From: Magnetococcales bacterium WMHbinv6
Lineage (GTDB): Bacteria > Pseudomonadota > Magnetococcia > Magnetococcales > Magnetaquicoccaceae
Direction: 5' to 3'
DNA length: 64,000 bases
Assembly (NCBI GenBank): GCA_002753135.1
Contig: PDZV01000017.1
Coordinates: 1 to 64,000 of the forward strand
Below, one piece after another: positions 25,721 through 34,516 of the stretch; the first letter of the stretch is position 1, and every line of letters starts with the position of its first letter. The notes under the pieces are model-generated. The model ran no database searches, had not been told where the DNA came from, and saw only the letters and a list, made by a program, of their open reading frames with translations. A program made the position numbers and the translations under genes.

Positions 25721-27457
25721 ATGGCCGTAAAAATGTTTCGCAAATGTCCGGATTCTGGGCTCTATTTCCATAAATCTGCCGAATCCCTGATGAAAGCCCA
25801 TGCCGTTTTGGGCGTTGTCTACCTGCTGATTGGTGGTGTCTTGGGCCTGTTGGTGGCCGCAACCCGTGCCCCCAGCATTCACCTGTTGAGCGCCGAGGCC
25901 TTCTATACCGCCTTGACGGCACACGGTACTGCCATCCTGATCTACTGGATCATCTTCTTCGAAATTGCCGTACTCTATTTTGCCTCCTCAACGCTGCTGC
26001 GCTGCCGACCGGCAACGCCGGGCTTGGGTTGGCTCGGCTTTCTGCTTATGCTGATCGGTTCGGTCATGACCATGGTTGCCTTTGCTCGCGGCAACTCCAG
26101 CGTCATGTTTACCTCCTATGTGCCGATGCCTGCAGAACCGATCTTCTACCTTGGCCTGATTCTTTTCGCCGTCGGGGCCTTGATCGGCTGTTTTATCTTC
26201 CTCGGCACCCTGGTGATTGCCAAACGGGAAAAAACCTATGACGGTTCCGTACCGCTGGTAACCTTCGGTGCGGTCACCGCCTGCATCATTGCCATCTTCA
26301 CCATCGCCAGTGGTGCCGCCATTCTGCTGCCCACCCTGTTGTGGTCGGTTGGTTTGATCAGCAACATTGATCCCGCCATCTATCGCCTCTTCTGGTGGGG
26401 TATGGGTCACTCTTCGCAACAGATCAACGTTTCGGCCCATGTCGCTGTCTGGTATGCCATCGCCGCCATCCTGTTTGGTGCCCGGCCCATGTCGGAAAAA
26501 GTCAGCCGTGGTGCCTTCCTGCTCTACATTCTCTTCCTGCAACTGGCCAGCGCCCATCACCTGTTGGTGGATGCCGGTATCAGCTCAACCTGGAAAGTGT
26601 TCAACACCAGCTATGCCATGTATCTGGCGGTTCTGGCCAGCATGATCCATGGTTTGACCGTGCCGGGTGCCATCGAAGTGGCGCAACGGAAAAAAGGGTA
26701 CACCAACGGCCTCTTTGAATGGCTGCGTAAAGCTCCCTGGGGCAATCCGGTCTTCTCCGGCATGTTCATGTCCCTGATCGTGTTCGGCTTCATCGGCGGT
26801 ATCACCGGTGTGGTCATGGGAACCGAGCAGATCAACCTGATCATCCACAACACCATCTTTGTCCCCGGTCACTTCCACGCCACGGTTGCTGTCGGTACCA
26901 CCCTGGCCTTCATGGCGATCACCTACTTCCTGATCCCCGTGCTGTTCCGTCGTGAACTGATCATGCCCGGTATGGCCAAATGGCAACCCTATATCTTCAC
27001 CGCCGGCATGCTGCTGTTGATCCTCTTCATGTTGGGTGCCGGTACGCTGGGTGTGCCCCGTCGTCACTGGGACATCAACTTTGCCGACGCCGCCATGCAG
27101 TATCAGTTTGCCGGTAGCGCTGTGGCGATGATGGGTGTCGCGGGGATGGGTGGTATTCTCGCCGCTGTCGGTGGTGGCATGTTCTGCCTGATCGCCGTGG
27201 GTTCGCTGGTCTTCGGCAGACGGTTGGATCCGGGCGCTTCGCTCTTCTCCAGCTTCGGTTTGCCGATGGCCGACTCCTGCTACAATGTGGAAACGCCGGA
27301 TCGTCTGGAACGGACCCCGATCGAAAGCACCGGTTCTTCCGGTCATGCCGTCGAAGCCAAAGGTACCTTTGTTCTGGCGCTGGTCTTCCTGGCGAGCTTT
27401 GTGGTCTACTTCTTTATCAATGCCAAGTATCTCTCCTCGCTCTGGAAACTTGGCTAG
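25721..27457 (+). CDS. Heme-copper subunit I, probable CuA-type NO reductase
   Basis: This 578-aa protein has 12 or more TM helices. Ligands visible are H68 (AHGTAILIYW) and H386 for the low-spin heme, H384 (PGHFHATVAVG) for the high-spin heme, and H230, H279 and H280 for CuB. In O2 reductases H230 is followed four residues later by the cross-linked Tyr (HPEVY or HPIVY). Here the run is GHSSQQIN with Gln at that place, so no cross-linked Tyr can form. Together with the following SCO1/SenC gene and adjacent nir genes this fits the sNOR/eNOR-like NO reductases better than cytochrome oxidase. The reaction would be 2 NO to N2O. Automated annotation would call it cytochrome c oxidase subunit I. 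Confidence 0.8.
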   Translation: MAVKMFRKCPDSGLYFHKSAESLMKAHAVLGVVYLLIGGVLGLLVAATRAPSIHLLSAEAFYTALTAHGTAILIYWIIFFEIAVLYFASSTLLRCRPATPGLGWLGFLLMLIGSVMTMVAFARGNSSVMFTSYVPMPAEPIFYLGLILFAVGALIGCFIFLGTLVIAKREKTYDGSVPLVTFGAVTACIIAIFTIASGAAILLPTLLWSVGLISNIDPAIYRLFWWGMGHSSQQINVSAHVAVWYAIAAILFGARPMSEKVSRGAFLLYILFLQLASAHHLLVDAGISSTWKVFNTSYAMYLAVLASMIHGLTVPGAIEVAQRKKGYTNGLFEWLRKAPWGNPVFSGMFMSLIVFGFIGGITGVVMGTEQINLIIHNTIFVPGHFHATVAVGTTLAFMAITYFLIPVLFRRELIMPGMAKWQPYIFTAGMLLLILFMLGAGTLGVPRRHWDINFADAAMQYQFAGSAVAMMGVAGMGGILAAVGGGMFCLIAVGSLVFGRRLDPGASLFSSFGLPMADSCYNVETPDRLERTPIESTGSSGHAVEAKGTFVLALVFLASFVVYFFINAKYLSSLWKLG

Positions 27458-27483
27458 GCACGCTGTCAGTCAATTCGGTTGTC

Positions 27484-27517
27484 AAAAAAGGGAGGCCATG
27501 TGCCTCCCTTTTTTATT
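27484..27517 (+). terminator. Strong intrinsic terminator after subunit I
   Basis: The stem AAAAAAGGGAGGC/GCCTCCCTTTTTT (27484-27496 with 27502-27514) has a 5-nt loop and continues into ATTTG. This is a classical rho-independent terminator on the plus strand. It separates the heme-copper genes from the SCO1 gene, which therefore needs read-through or its own promoter. Confidence 0.88.
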
Positions 27518-27657
27518 TGCTACTGTTCAACGCGCTCTCCCCCCTTTATACTTGCTGGCCATTCTCTTTTCCATGCCATCGCGCGGCAAACGGGGAAACA
27601 GGGAGTGGGCGACGATTGCCGGAAAAAAAAACGCCCCCATGCAAAGGGAATCAACAC

Positions 27658-28485
27658 ATGCCGTATTCAGCCAACCGTCCGATTTTTTTCTTCAGGGTGC
27701 TGCTCATCTGGCTGCTGGGCCTCTCTGCCGTCCAGGGCGAAGAACTCTCTTCGCCTGCCGAGCAGGAACGACTGCTGCGTCTGAGTCAAGCGGCCATCGG
27801 ACGTACTCTGCCCGACTTGACCTTGCTCAATCAACACAATGAAGCGGTCTCCCTGACACAATTGCGTGGCAAACCGATGTTGATCCATCTGGTCTATACC
27901 AGCTGTTATCACACCTGTTCCGTCTCGACCCGCTCTTTGGCAACCACCGTTGCCAAAGCCAAAGAGATTTTTGCTGCCGACGCTTTCCATGTGTTGACCA
28001 TCGGCTTTGATACCCCCAACGATACACCCAAGGCGATGGAGAGCTACTCCCGCCAGCAAAAAGTCAACGACCCTCGTTGGCTCTTTTTAAGCGGTGATGC
28101 CGCGGCAGTTGCCTCGTTGATGGAGACGATCGGCTTTGCCGCCTTTCCATCACCGCGTGGCTTTGATCATCTGGCACAAGTGACGGTGGTGGATCGGGAT
28201 GGCAAAATTTATCGACAAGCTTACGGTGAGACGATTCCCACCCCGCAACTGGTGGAACCGTTAAAAGAGTTGATTCTTGGCCTGCCGGCCAAGGAGGAGT
28301 CTGCTGTTGATCTGCTGGTCAGGCGCGTGCGCCTGTTTTGCACCACCTATGACCCCCGTGATGATACCTATCGCTATGATTATTCACTCTTCGTCGGCAT
28401 GTTTATCGGCGGGCTCTGTATTCTCTCGGTGGTGATTTTTCTGCTCCGGGAAATTCGGCGCAACAAAACTTTTGCCAAACGCTGA
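27658..28485 (+). CDS. SCO1/SenC copper chaperone
   Basis: This 275-aa protein has an N-terminal hydrophobic export segment (PIFFFRVLLIWLLGL) and a thioredoxin-like SCO domain. The copper site is C-x3-C (TSCYHTCS, about residues 82-90) plus a distal His in GFDHLAQV. A C-terminal TM anchor is present (FVGMFIGGLCILSVVIFLL). It would deliver copper to CuA of subunit II. SenC-type genes accompany both cytochrome oxidases and sNOR-type NO reductases. The start ATG 27658 has AAAGGGA upstream. It is convergent with nirN, with only 5 bp between stops. Confidence 0.85.
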   Translation: MPYSANRPIFFFRVLLIWLLGLSAVQGEELSSPAEQERLLRLSQAAIGRTLPDLTLLNQHNEAVSLTQLRGKPMLIHLVYTSCYHTCSVSTRSLATTVAKAKEIFAADAFHVLTIGFDTPNDTPKAMESYSRQQKVNDPRWLFLSGDAAAVASLMETIGFAAFPSPRGFDHLAQVTVVDRDGKIYRQAYGETIPTPQLVEPLKELILGLPAKEESAVDLLVRRVRLFCTTYDPRDDTYRYDYSLFVGMFIGGLCILSVVIFLLREIRRNKTFAKR

Positions 28486-28490
28486 CCCCC

Positions 28491-30050
28491 TTAATGGCTG
28501 GTTCCTGATGAGCGGGTGATTTTGTTGTAGACATTATATTTGCCCGATGGTTTGCGCATCGGCAACCGTTTCACCTCTTCCAGCGTCTGGCTGTCATATA
28601 TCACCAGCGCGCCATCGTTCTCCCAAATACTCAGCAAAGCATAGCGGCCATCGCGGGTAAATTCGACGTGACCAGAGGTTTTGCCTGGGGCCGGGTTGAG
28701 GGTTTTGACAATCTCCAGGCTCTGTTTATCGATGACATGCACCAGATCTTTGTGCGCTCCGGTAAAGACATCGACCCAGGCATATGGGGTGTTTTCATGG
28801 CTGCGCATAAAAAACCCCGGACCTTGGGTGGCAATGCGTTTGACCACCTGCCAGGATTGCAGATCAATGACCGTTACCATCCCCTCCTTCAAATTGGGGG
28901 TGGCCATCACCTGGCCTCCCTGGTAATCCCAGAGAATACCAGAAGAGAGATGGGGCATGCCTGGTATGGCAATCTCTTTGATTTTTTTCCCCATATCCAG
29001 TTGCACCACCTGACCGCTGCCGCCATTGCGGGAAGTGCCAATCAGATGTCGATAGGGAAGATCAAAAAAGAAATCATCCAGATAATCGTCCACCTGAATG
29101 CGGCGCACCGGAAAGGGCGATACATCCACCGGCACGCCTTTTCCAGACTCCGCACGCTCCTCATCTGCCTTGGCCAGAATTTTGGAGGGGGCTTGATCGT
29201 TATAGGGAATTTCCCATACTTCGGTAAAATCTTTCATGGCGGCAATAAAACTGTTGCGCGGCGGCGCAGAAAAAACGGCACTGACCCGTGAACTTGCCGC
29301 CCCCTCTTTTGCGACCGCCGCAATCACCTGCAACGGCTGCAACCGCTCGGCATCCAAAGCGACCAGAGAGTGGGGCAGATAGTTGGCCACCATGACCGTC
29401 TTGCCGTCGCCTGATACCGCCAGATTGCGGGTATTCAAGCCGGCGCGCACTTCGGCGACCAACTGCAACGAATAGAGATCATATTTGCTGATCCAGCCAT
29501 CCCGGGACGAGAGATAGACAAAACGACCATCCGGGGAAAATTTCAGACCACCATGCAGGGCAAAGCGGGTTGGAAAACGCACCAAGGGTTGTAACCGTCC
29601 GCCATCGAGGACGGTGACATGGTGATCCGCCAACTCCACCACCATGGTCAGGTTGAGCAGGTCGGCATCATGGATCGGTTTGCTCGGCAATTGGGCGGGA
29701 TCCTGGTGCTGAATATGGCTGGCTCGAATCTGCTCCATGCCCCAGGCCGGTATGCTGGCCAGTGGGGATTGAATAAATTGCACCAGGGCATCAATCTCTT
29801 CCTGCGCCAGTTGTTCCGCAAAGCCAGGCATTTGGGTTGCCTCTCTTCCTTTGGCGATCACCTCAGAGGCTTCATTTTTCTGCAACCGTTTCAGATTATC
29901 TGGCAAGAGCGCAGGACCGATGCCGCCTAAACGTTCCGCATGATGGCACTCCGCGCAATAGCGGCCATACAACTCGGCAACTGGCCGATTGTCCGCCAAA
30001 GCCACCTGACTGCCCAGACACGACAGCAGCACCACCCAGCGTTTCATCAT
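28491..30050 (-). CDS. nirN: NirN: cytochrome c-d1 protein for heme d1 maturation
   Basis: This 519-aa periplasmic protein has a signal peptide (cut near ALA-D), an N-terminal cytochrome c domain with CAECH (residues 32-36), and an eight-bladed propeller of the cd1 type (repeats such as FSPDGRFVYLSSRDG). NirN oxidises dihydro-heme d1 to heme d1 and hands it to NirS. It differs from NirS in lacking the NirS-type FLHDGG and PHPGRGAN blocks. It is the last gene of the heme d1 operon, 15 bp after nirJ, with AGGAG 6 nt before the ATG. Confidence 0.82.
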   Translation of the reverse strand: MMKRWVVLLSCLGSQVALADNRPVAELYGRYCAECHHAERLGGIGPALLPDNLKRLQKNEASEVIAKGREATQMPGFAEQLAQEEIDALVQFIQSPLASIPAWGMEQIRASHIQHQDPAQLPSKPIHDADLLNLTMVVELADHHVTVLDGGRLQPLVRFPTRFALHGGLKFSPDGRFVYLSSRDGWISKYDLYSLQLVAEVRAGLNTRNLAVSGDGKTVMVANYLPHSLVALDAERLQPLQVIAAVAKEGAASSRVSAVFSAPPRNSFIAAMKDFTEVWEIPYNDQAPSKILAKADEERAESGKGVPVDVSPFPVRRIQVDDYLDDFFFDLPYRHLIGTSRNGGSGQVVQLDMGKKIKEIAIPGMPHLSSGILWDYQGGQVMATPNLKEGMVTVIDLQSWQVVKRIATQGPGFFMRSHENTPYAWVDVFTGAHKDLVHVIDKQSLEIVKTLNPAPGKTSGHVEFTRDGRYALLSIWENDGALVIYDSQTLEEVKRLPMRKPSGKYNVYNKITRSSGTSH

Positions 30051-30065
30051 CTGCTTCTCCTCCGT

Positions 30066-31220
30066 TTAAAGCAAAATTTCATCATCCTGCAAATAACAGC
30101 CCGGATCTTCGGCCCAAGGATTGCCGGTCAGCTGCCATGCCCGGACACGGGTATTGCCGCCACAAATCGACAGATAACGGCATTGCCCGCAACGTCCCTG
30201 CACAGGTCGGGGTTTTTGCCGCAAACCCAGCAACAGTGGCTCCTGCGGATTGTTCCAGATGGTGGCAAACGACTGCTCACGCACTGACCCGAGTATATGG
30301 TCCCACCAGAAAATATCGGGATGGACCAAGCCTCGATTGTCAATGTTGGCAATACCCACACCCGAGGCGTTGCCTCCCCAGCGTTGCAGCAGGGTGTTGG
30401 CCCGTTCTGCCTGTTCCGGCAGATGGCGTTGGACCCACATCAGAAAAAAGGGACCGTCGCTGTCATTATTGCCGGTGACAATTTCACGGTTGCTGCCCTG
30501 TTGCCAATCGCTGTAGGCTTGGGCAAACAACCATTCCACCAACTGCCGAGTGGTACGGCGCGCCGCATCGTCGCCGCGATTACCCTTACCCCGACCGGCA
30601 TAATTCCAGTGCGACAGATAAAAACGATCAATCCCCTCCGCATCCATCAAAGCGAACAGTCCCGGCAAATCCTGGCTGTTTTCCTTGGTCGGGGTAAAAC
30701 GGATGCCTGCTTTTACCCCATTTTGTCGGCAGGCACGGATGCCAGCCAAAGCCTGTTGAAACGCCCCTTCCTGCATGCGGTTGCGGTCGTGGTGTGCCTC
30801 CAGACCATCCAGGCTGACCCCAACATAATCAAAACCCACAGCTTGAATGCGCGCCGCCTGTTCGGCATCCATCAGCGTGCCGTTGCTGGATAGACCCAGA
30901 TAAAATCCCAGCGCTTTTGCTCGCTTGGCAATCACAAACAGATCGGGATGCAACAAAGGTTCGCCCCCCGACAGGATGATGGCCGGAACACCGAAGGCGT
31001 GCAGATCATCCAACACCCGAAAAATTTCTTCCGTACTCAATTCGCCCTGAAAATCCCGATCGGCGGAGACCGAATAACAGTGGCGGCAGCTTAAGTTGCA
31101 CCGCCGCAACAGATTCCAGACCACCACCGGCCCCTGCCAACGCCCGGCAGCACGGCTCTGTTCCCGCCCCGTCGGTTGCTCGTGCAGGAGCTGTCGTAAC
31201 AGTTGGCTAAGCCGAAACAT
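30066..31220 (-). CDS. nirJ: Heme d1 biosynthesis radical SAM protein NirJ
   Basis: This 384-aa protein has the radical SAM cluster motif CNLSCRHC (Cys-x3-Cys-x2-Cys) near residue 40, the SAM-binding GGEP (ILSGGEPLLHPD), and a C-terminal Cys cluster (CGQCRYLSICGG and a final Cys) for a second Fe-S centre. NirJ replaces propionate side chains of didecarboxysiroheme with keto groups. ATG 31220 gives a normal N-terminus; an in-frame ATG at 31253 would add 11 residues encoded across a (CT)8 tract. It lies between nirDL and nirN in the same operon. Confidence 0.9.
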   Translation of the reverse strand: MFRLSQLLRQLLHEQPTGREQSRAAGRWQGPVVVWNLLRRCNLSCRHCYSVSADRDFQGELSTEEIFRVLDDLHAFGVPAIILSGGEPLLHPDLFVIAKRAKALGFYLGLSSNGTLMDAEQAARIQAVGFDYVGVSLDGLEAHHDRNRMQEGAFQQALAGIRACRQNGVKAGIRFTPTKENSQDLPGLFALMDAEGIDRFYLSHWNYAGRGKGNRGDDAARRTTRQLVEWLFAQAYSDWQQGSNREIVTGNNDSDGPFFLMWVQRHLPEQAERANTLLQRWGGNASGVGIANIDNRGLVHPDIFWWDHILGSVREQSFATIWNNPQEPLLLGLRQKPRPVQGRCGQCRYLSICGGNTRVRAWQLTGNPWAEDPGCYLQDDEILL

Positions 31221-31230
31221 GATGCACCGT

Positions 31231-31246
31231 CTCTCTCTCTCTCTCT
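31231..31246. repeat. (CT)8 dinucleotide tract at the nirJ start
   Basis: Eight CT dinucleotides (GA on the coding strand) lie 10 nt upstream of the chosen nirJ ATG and downstream of an alternative in-frame ATG. On the mRNA it is a GAGAGA tract that may serve as an unusual purine-rich ribosome site. Length changes would shift the frame from the upstream ATG. Confidence 0.6.
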
Positions 31247-31317
31247 TCATCACCGATCAGAGCGTGTAAAAAAAATCTGCTACCGGACTTGCCCTCAACG
31301 ATGGCTGCACAACCTAC

Positions 31318-32313
31318 TCAGTGCGCCAGACGCAATCCGGTTTTTTTTAAGATCCGGGTACTGTGCAGCAGGGTATGCCCGCGCAGCGCATCGGCCAGCA
31401 ATTGTTCGATCCGCGCACTTTTCGCCAGCACACTGGCCCGATCCGGGCCATGGACCATGGCAAACAGATTGTAGGGCCACTCGGGCAACAAACGGGGCCG
31501 ACGATAGCAATGGCTGACAAAATCCTGCCCACCAACCAACATTCCCAAGGTTTCAATCTGTTCATCCGGCACATCCCAAACCGTCATGCCATTGCCACGC
31601 AGGCCTAAGGCATAATGGTTGGGCACAACCCCAAGACGGCGGATCCAACCCCAGGCCAGCATACGTTCGATCCGCATCATCAGCTCTTCGGCAGCCACCC
31701 CTATCTGTTCAGCCACCACCTGATAGGGCCGCAACTGTAACGGCAGGCCCCCCTGGGTTGCCGCAACGATGGCCCGATCGACCGCGTCTGGATAGTCCGG
31801 TGCCGGCGGAAAACGACTCCACGCCTCCGGCACATCCGGAACAGCCATAGCCACCGTATCGACAGAATCTGCCGTCAGTCGCATGTGAAACCCCAAACGA
31901 TACTCGGCCAATTTCGGTAAATTGAATACTGGCAGGCCGCTTTCTGCTTCGAGGCGGGCCAAAACCGACTGGATCTCTTCGCGCCGTTCGGTTGCCACCA
32001 CAAACCACATGTTCAAGCGGTGATCGCGGGCATAATTGTGTGCCACTTCCGGAAAAGCGTTGACCAGTGCGGTTATTTCCGCAAACCGCTCCTCCGGCAC
32101 CGCCAAAGCGGCCAAAGTCAGGCCTCCTCCCATCAGCTCGGCATTGAACAGCGGTCCGAATCGGCTTAAAGTTCCTGCCGCCAACAATGATTGAATCGCT
32201 TCGATCAGCGCCTGTTCCGACATCTGCAGGCGGTCAGCCATGACTGCAAAGGGACGCTCCAGCACGGGAAAGCCGCTTTGCATCTGATTGATCAGGGCAA
32301 AATGGGCCATCAT
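31318..32313 (-). CDS. nirDL: NirDL-type fused siroheme decarboxylase subunit
   Basis: This 331-aa protein has two Lrp/AsnC-like halves. The first (1-150) is NirD/NirG-like with FPEVAHNYARDHRLNMWFVV. The second (about 175-331) is NirL/NirH-like with GNGMTVWDVPDEQ and CYRRPRLLPEWPYNLF. Together with the NirG and NirH homologues it would decarboxylate siroheme to 12,18-didecarboxysiroheme, the precursor of heme d1. The fusion mirrors known NirDL proteins. The ATG overlaps the stop of the upstream gene by 4 bp. Confidence 0.85.
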   Translation of the reverse strand: MMAHFALINQMQSGFPVLERPFAVMADRLQMSEQALIEAIQSLLAAGTLSRFGPLFNAELMGGGLTLAALAVPEERFAEITALVNAFPEVAHNYARDHRLNMWFVVATERREEIQSVLARLEAESGLPVFNLPKLAEYRLGFHMRLTADSVDTVAMAVPDVPEAWSRFPPAPDYPDAVDRAIVAATQGGLPLQLRPYQVVAEQIGVAAEELMMRIERMLAWGWIRRLGVVPNHYALGLRGNGMTVWDVPDEQIETLGMLVGGQDFVSHCYRRPRLLPEWPYNLFAMVHGPDRASVLAKSARIEQLLADALRGHTLLHSTRILKKTGLRLAH

Positions 32314-32852
32314 GGTGAGACGATTCTTTGTTCAGCAGCGCCATTTTGCCACTCTGGCAGCGCTTCGCTAAAATAGTAGGCACCCCGTTGTTTGAAACGA
32401 CGCAGACTGAACAGCACCTGGTGCGGAAAGCGATCAATGGCGCAGCAATGGATCACCGCATGCACCATTTGCAGCACCTCCTGCCGTGCTTTACCATGAA
32501 TCATGCAATAGAGATTGTATGGCCAGTGGGGCAATACTCTTGCCCTTTGATAGCACAGGGTGATCATGCCGTGGCGAATCAGTTTGTGGCCGTACTCTTC
32601 CACCAACTCATCCGGCATATCCCAGACCACCATGGCATTGGCGCGGTAGCCCAATTCATGATGGCGGACAATCACGCCCATGCGTTTGATTACCCCGCGC
32701 TGCTGCAGATCACCGAGCAGCAGCAACACATCCTCTTCTGTCAGGCCAATACGCGCACCGATTTGCTGAAAGGGGCGGGAAACCAGGGGCAATCCGCCTT
32801 GGATTTCCGTCAACAGACGTTCTTCGCGTGGGTTGATCAATAAGGAGGACAT
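32310..32852 (-). CDS. nirH: NirH/NirL-like siroheme decarboxylase subunit
   Basis: This 180-aa Lrp/AsnC-like protein has an N-terminal HTH-like part (GLTEEDVLLLLGDLQQRGVI) and a ligand-binding part with NAMVVWDMPDELVEEYG and CYQRARVLPHWPYNLY, the NirH/NirL signature. It pairs with the NirG-like protein encoded just upstream. H or L cannot be decided without alignment; since the fused gene already supplies D and L, H is the simplest reading. A 20-residue extension at the C-terminus is unremarkable. Confidence 0.78.
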   Translation of the reverse strand: MSSLLINPREERLLTEIQGGLPLVSRPFQQIGARIGLTEEDVLLLLGDLQQRGVIKRMGVIVRHHELGYRANAMVVWDMPDELVEEYGHKLIRHGMITLCYQRARVLPHWPYNLYCMIHGKARQEVLQMVHAVIHCCAIDRFPHQVLFSLRRFKQRGAYYFSEALPEWQNGAAEQRIVSP

Positions 32853-32873
32853 GGAGACCCTTTTTTTTCGCAG

Positions 32874-33326
32874 TCAGTGCAAGGGAAAGCCCAAATCGAT
32901 ATGAAACGGTTTGATCATCGGCATCATGAAGACGGCAAAACCGCTTTCGCTTTCAATCTGCTCGATGACAGCGTGCAGGCGCCGCTGCGATTCAGCCGTC
33001 AACACAAACCACAAATTGATGGCGTTGTCCCGCTCATAATTGTGATTGACCTCGGGAAAACGGTTGACCAGAGCGGCAACCTGCTCCAGCGCCTCGTGCG
33101 GCACCTGCATGGCGGCCAGAGTGCTGACGCCCACTTGACCGGTACGCAACACGGCCCCGACACGACTGATGATGCCTTTATTCTGCAGACTCTGCAAGCG
33201 GTTGAGCAACTCTTCCTCGGCAACACCCAACCGCTCAGCCATGGCTCGATAAGGTTCCGGAACCAACGGAAAATGGTGTTGAAACTCATTGAGCAAGCGC
33301 AAATCCAACGGCGACAGATTTTTCAT
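32874..33326 (-). CDS. nirG: NirG/NirD-like siroheme decarboxylase subunit
   Basis: This 150-aa Lrp/AsnC-like protein has RVGAVLRTGQVGVSTLAAM and the heme d1-pathway signature FPEVNHNYERDNAINLWFV, in which the His is placed to act in decarboxylation. It forms the partner of the NirH-like protein. The ATG overlaps the nirF stop by 4 bp. As for its neighbour, G versus D is assigned by elimination because a NirDL fusion is also present. Confidence 0.78.
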   Translation of the reverse strand: MKNLSPLDLRLLNEFQHHFPLVPEPYRAMAERLGVAEEELLNRLQSLQNKGIISRVGAVLRTGQVGVSTLAAMQVPHEALEQVAALVNRFPEVNHNYERDNAINLWFVLTAESQRRLHAVIEQIESESGFAVFMMPMIKPFHIDLGFPLH

Positions 33327-34516
33327 AGGCCAATCTTGTGCGCCCTGGAGGTAAAAAAGATACCGCTGGGGGCGTTGGCTGGCAGCGTACTCACCCGTTC
33401 AAAGGTATCGGTACGGTAGACTTCGATGCGGTTTTCATCACGCAGCGACAACCAAACCTCTTCTCCCTTCGGCGTAAACTCCATGTGCATGATCCCTTTG
33501 CCCGGTCGCAACTGCTTGACCACTTTGAGCGTGGGCACATCGATCACCTGAATGGTATCATTGTCTGGAAAGGCAAAATTGACCCATACCTGTCGTTTAT
33601 CCGGTCGCACCATGGCAAAGACCGGTTGGCTGTGTACCGGAATGTGGGCAACCTCTTTCCAGGAGTTGACATCGGCAACCAGTACCTCGTGGTGTCCGAT
33701 GGACGGCAGAAAGATGCGTTGATCCGCCATGGCCCAACCGCGCAGGTGCGGCATTTTGTAGACCGGCAATTTTTCATTGCCACGTCCATAGCCTTGCAGA
33801 ATACGGCGTGGCCCCTGCTCCGGGTGCCACAAATCGATCAGCACAATGCCATCCTCACCGAACAGACCGGCCAGATAATAGCGACCATCCGGGGTGATCA
33901 GGGCATCATAGGGTTGCGCACCCACTTGCCGCCATTTTTGAATCTGCGGTTCTTTTTGCTCGTTGACCTCCAGCAACCAGATTTCTCCGGCATCAAACAG
34001 ACTGAAGATAAACGATTTACCGGGCACATCGGCCAGGCCGACCACCTTGGAAAGTTTGCCATCTGCCCCCATGGCCGGAATATCCCATTTCATCTCCAAT
34101 GTTTCGCTGTCAAAGATGCGCACCCCACCTGGGCTGTAGTTGGCAACCGCCAACAAGCGCCCATCCTGTGAAATGGCACCGCCGATGCTGTTGCCGGATT
34201 GCATGACCCGCTTGACCACCTGTCGGGTCAGCAGATCCACCTTGCTCAAGCCGCCATCACGTCCGCAAATGAAGGCGTAGCGGCCATCGCGGGAAAAGAC
34301 AGCGGCGGCGTGCGACAGGTCACCCAAACCCGTCACCCCTCCCAGAGAGACATTGTTGCTGTTTTCCACCACCTGCAAGGAACCACTGGCCCGTTCGATC
34401 ACCAACCCCAGGTCACCGGTACCACGCGGGTTGGCACACCCCATGGCAATCAGCAGCGTCAACAAAAGCAGACCGGTTGCCGATTTTGTTAACCACCTGC
34501 CAAACGACGGTTTCAT
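33323..34516 (-). CDS. nirF: NirF, heme d1 biosynthesis propeller lipoprotein
   Basis: This 397-aa protein has an N-terminal hydrophobic segment ending in a lipobox (LIAMGC, Cys27), so it is probably an outer-face lipoprotein. The rest is a cd1-like beta propeller (FSRDGRYAFICGRDGGLSK) with no cytochrome c domain, which distinguishes NirF from NirN and NirS. NirF acts in the last periplasmic steps of heme d1 formation. ATG 34516 has GGAGTGG 6-8 nt upstream and overlaps the stop of the cytochrome gene (ATGA). In-frame codons further upstream are out of context. Confidence 0.88.
   Translation of the reverse strand: MKPSFGRWLTKSATGLLLLTLLIAMGCANPRGTGDLGLVIERASGSLQVVENSNNVSLGGVTGLGDLSHAAAVFSRDGRYAFICGRDGGLSKVDLLTRQVVKRVMQSGNSIGGAISQDGRLLAVANYSPGGVRIFDSETLEMKWDIPAMGADGKLSKVVGLADVPGKSFIFSLFDAGEIWLLEVNEQKEPQIQKWRQVGAQPYDALITPDGRYYLAGLFGEDGIVLIDLWHPEQGPRRILQGYGRGNEKLPVYKMPHLRGWAMADQRIFLPSIGHHEVLVADVNSWKEVAHIPVHSQPVFAMVRPDKRQVWVNFAFPDNDTIQVIDVPTLKVVKQLRPGKGIMHMEFTPKGEEVWLSLRDENRIEVYRTDTFERVSTLPANAPSGIFFTSRAHKIGL

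Noticed and set aside
25721-27457. Plain cytochrome c oxidase subunit I as the final call
   Set aside because: The active-site Tyr motif is missing (Gln at H+4) and the neighbours are denitrification genes, so NO reduction is preferred, though not proven.
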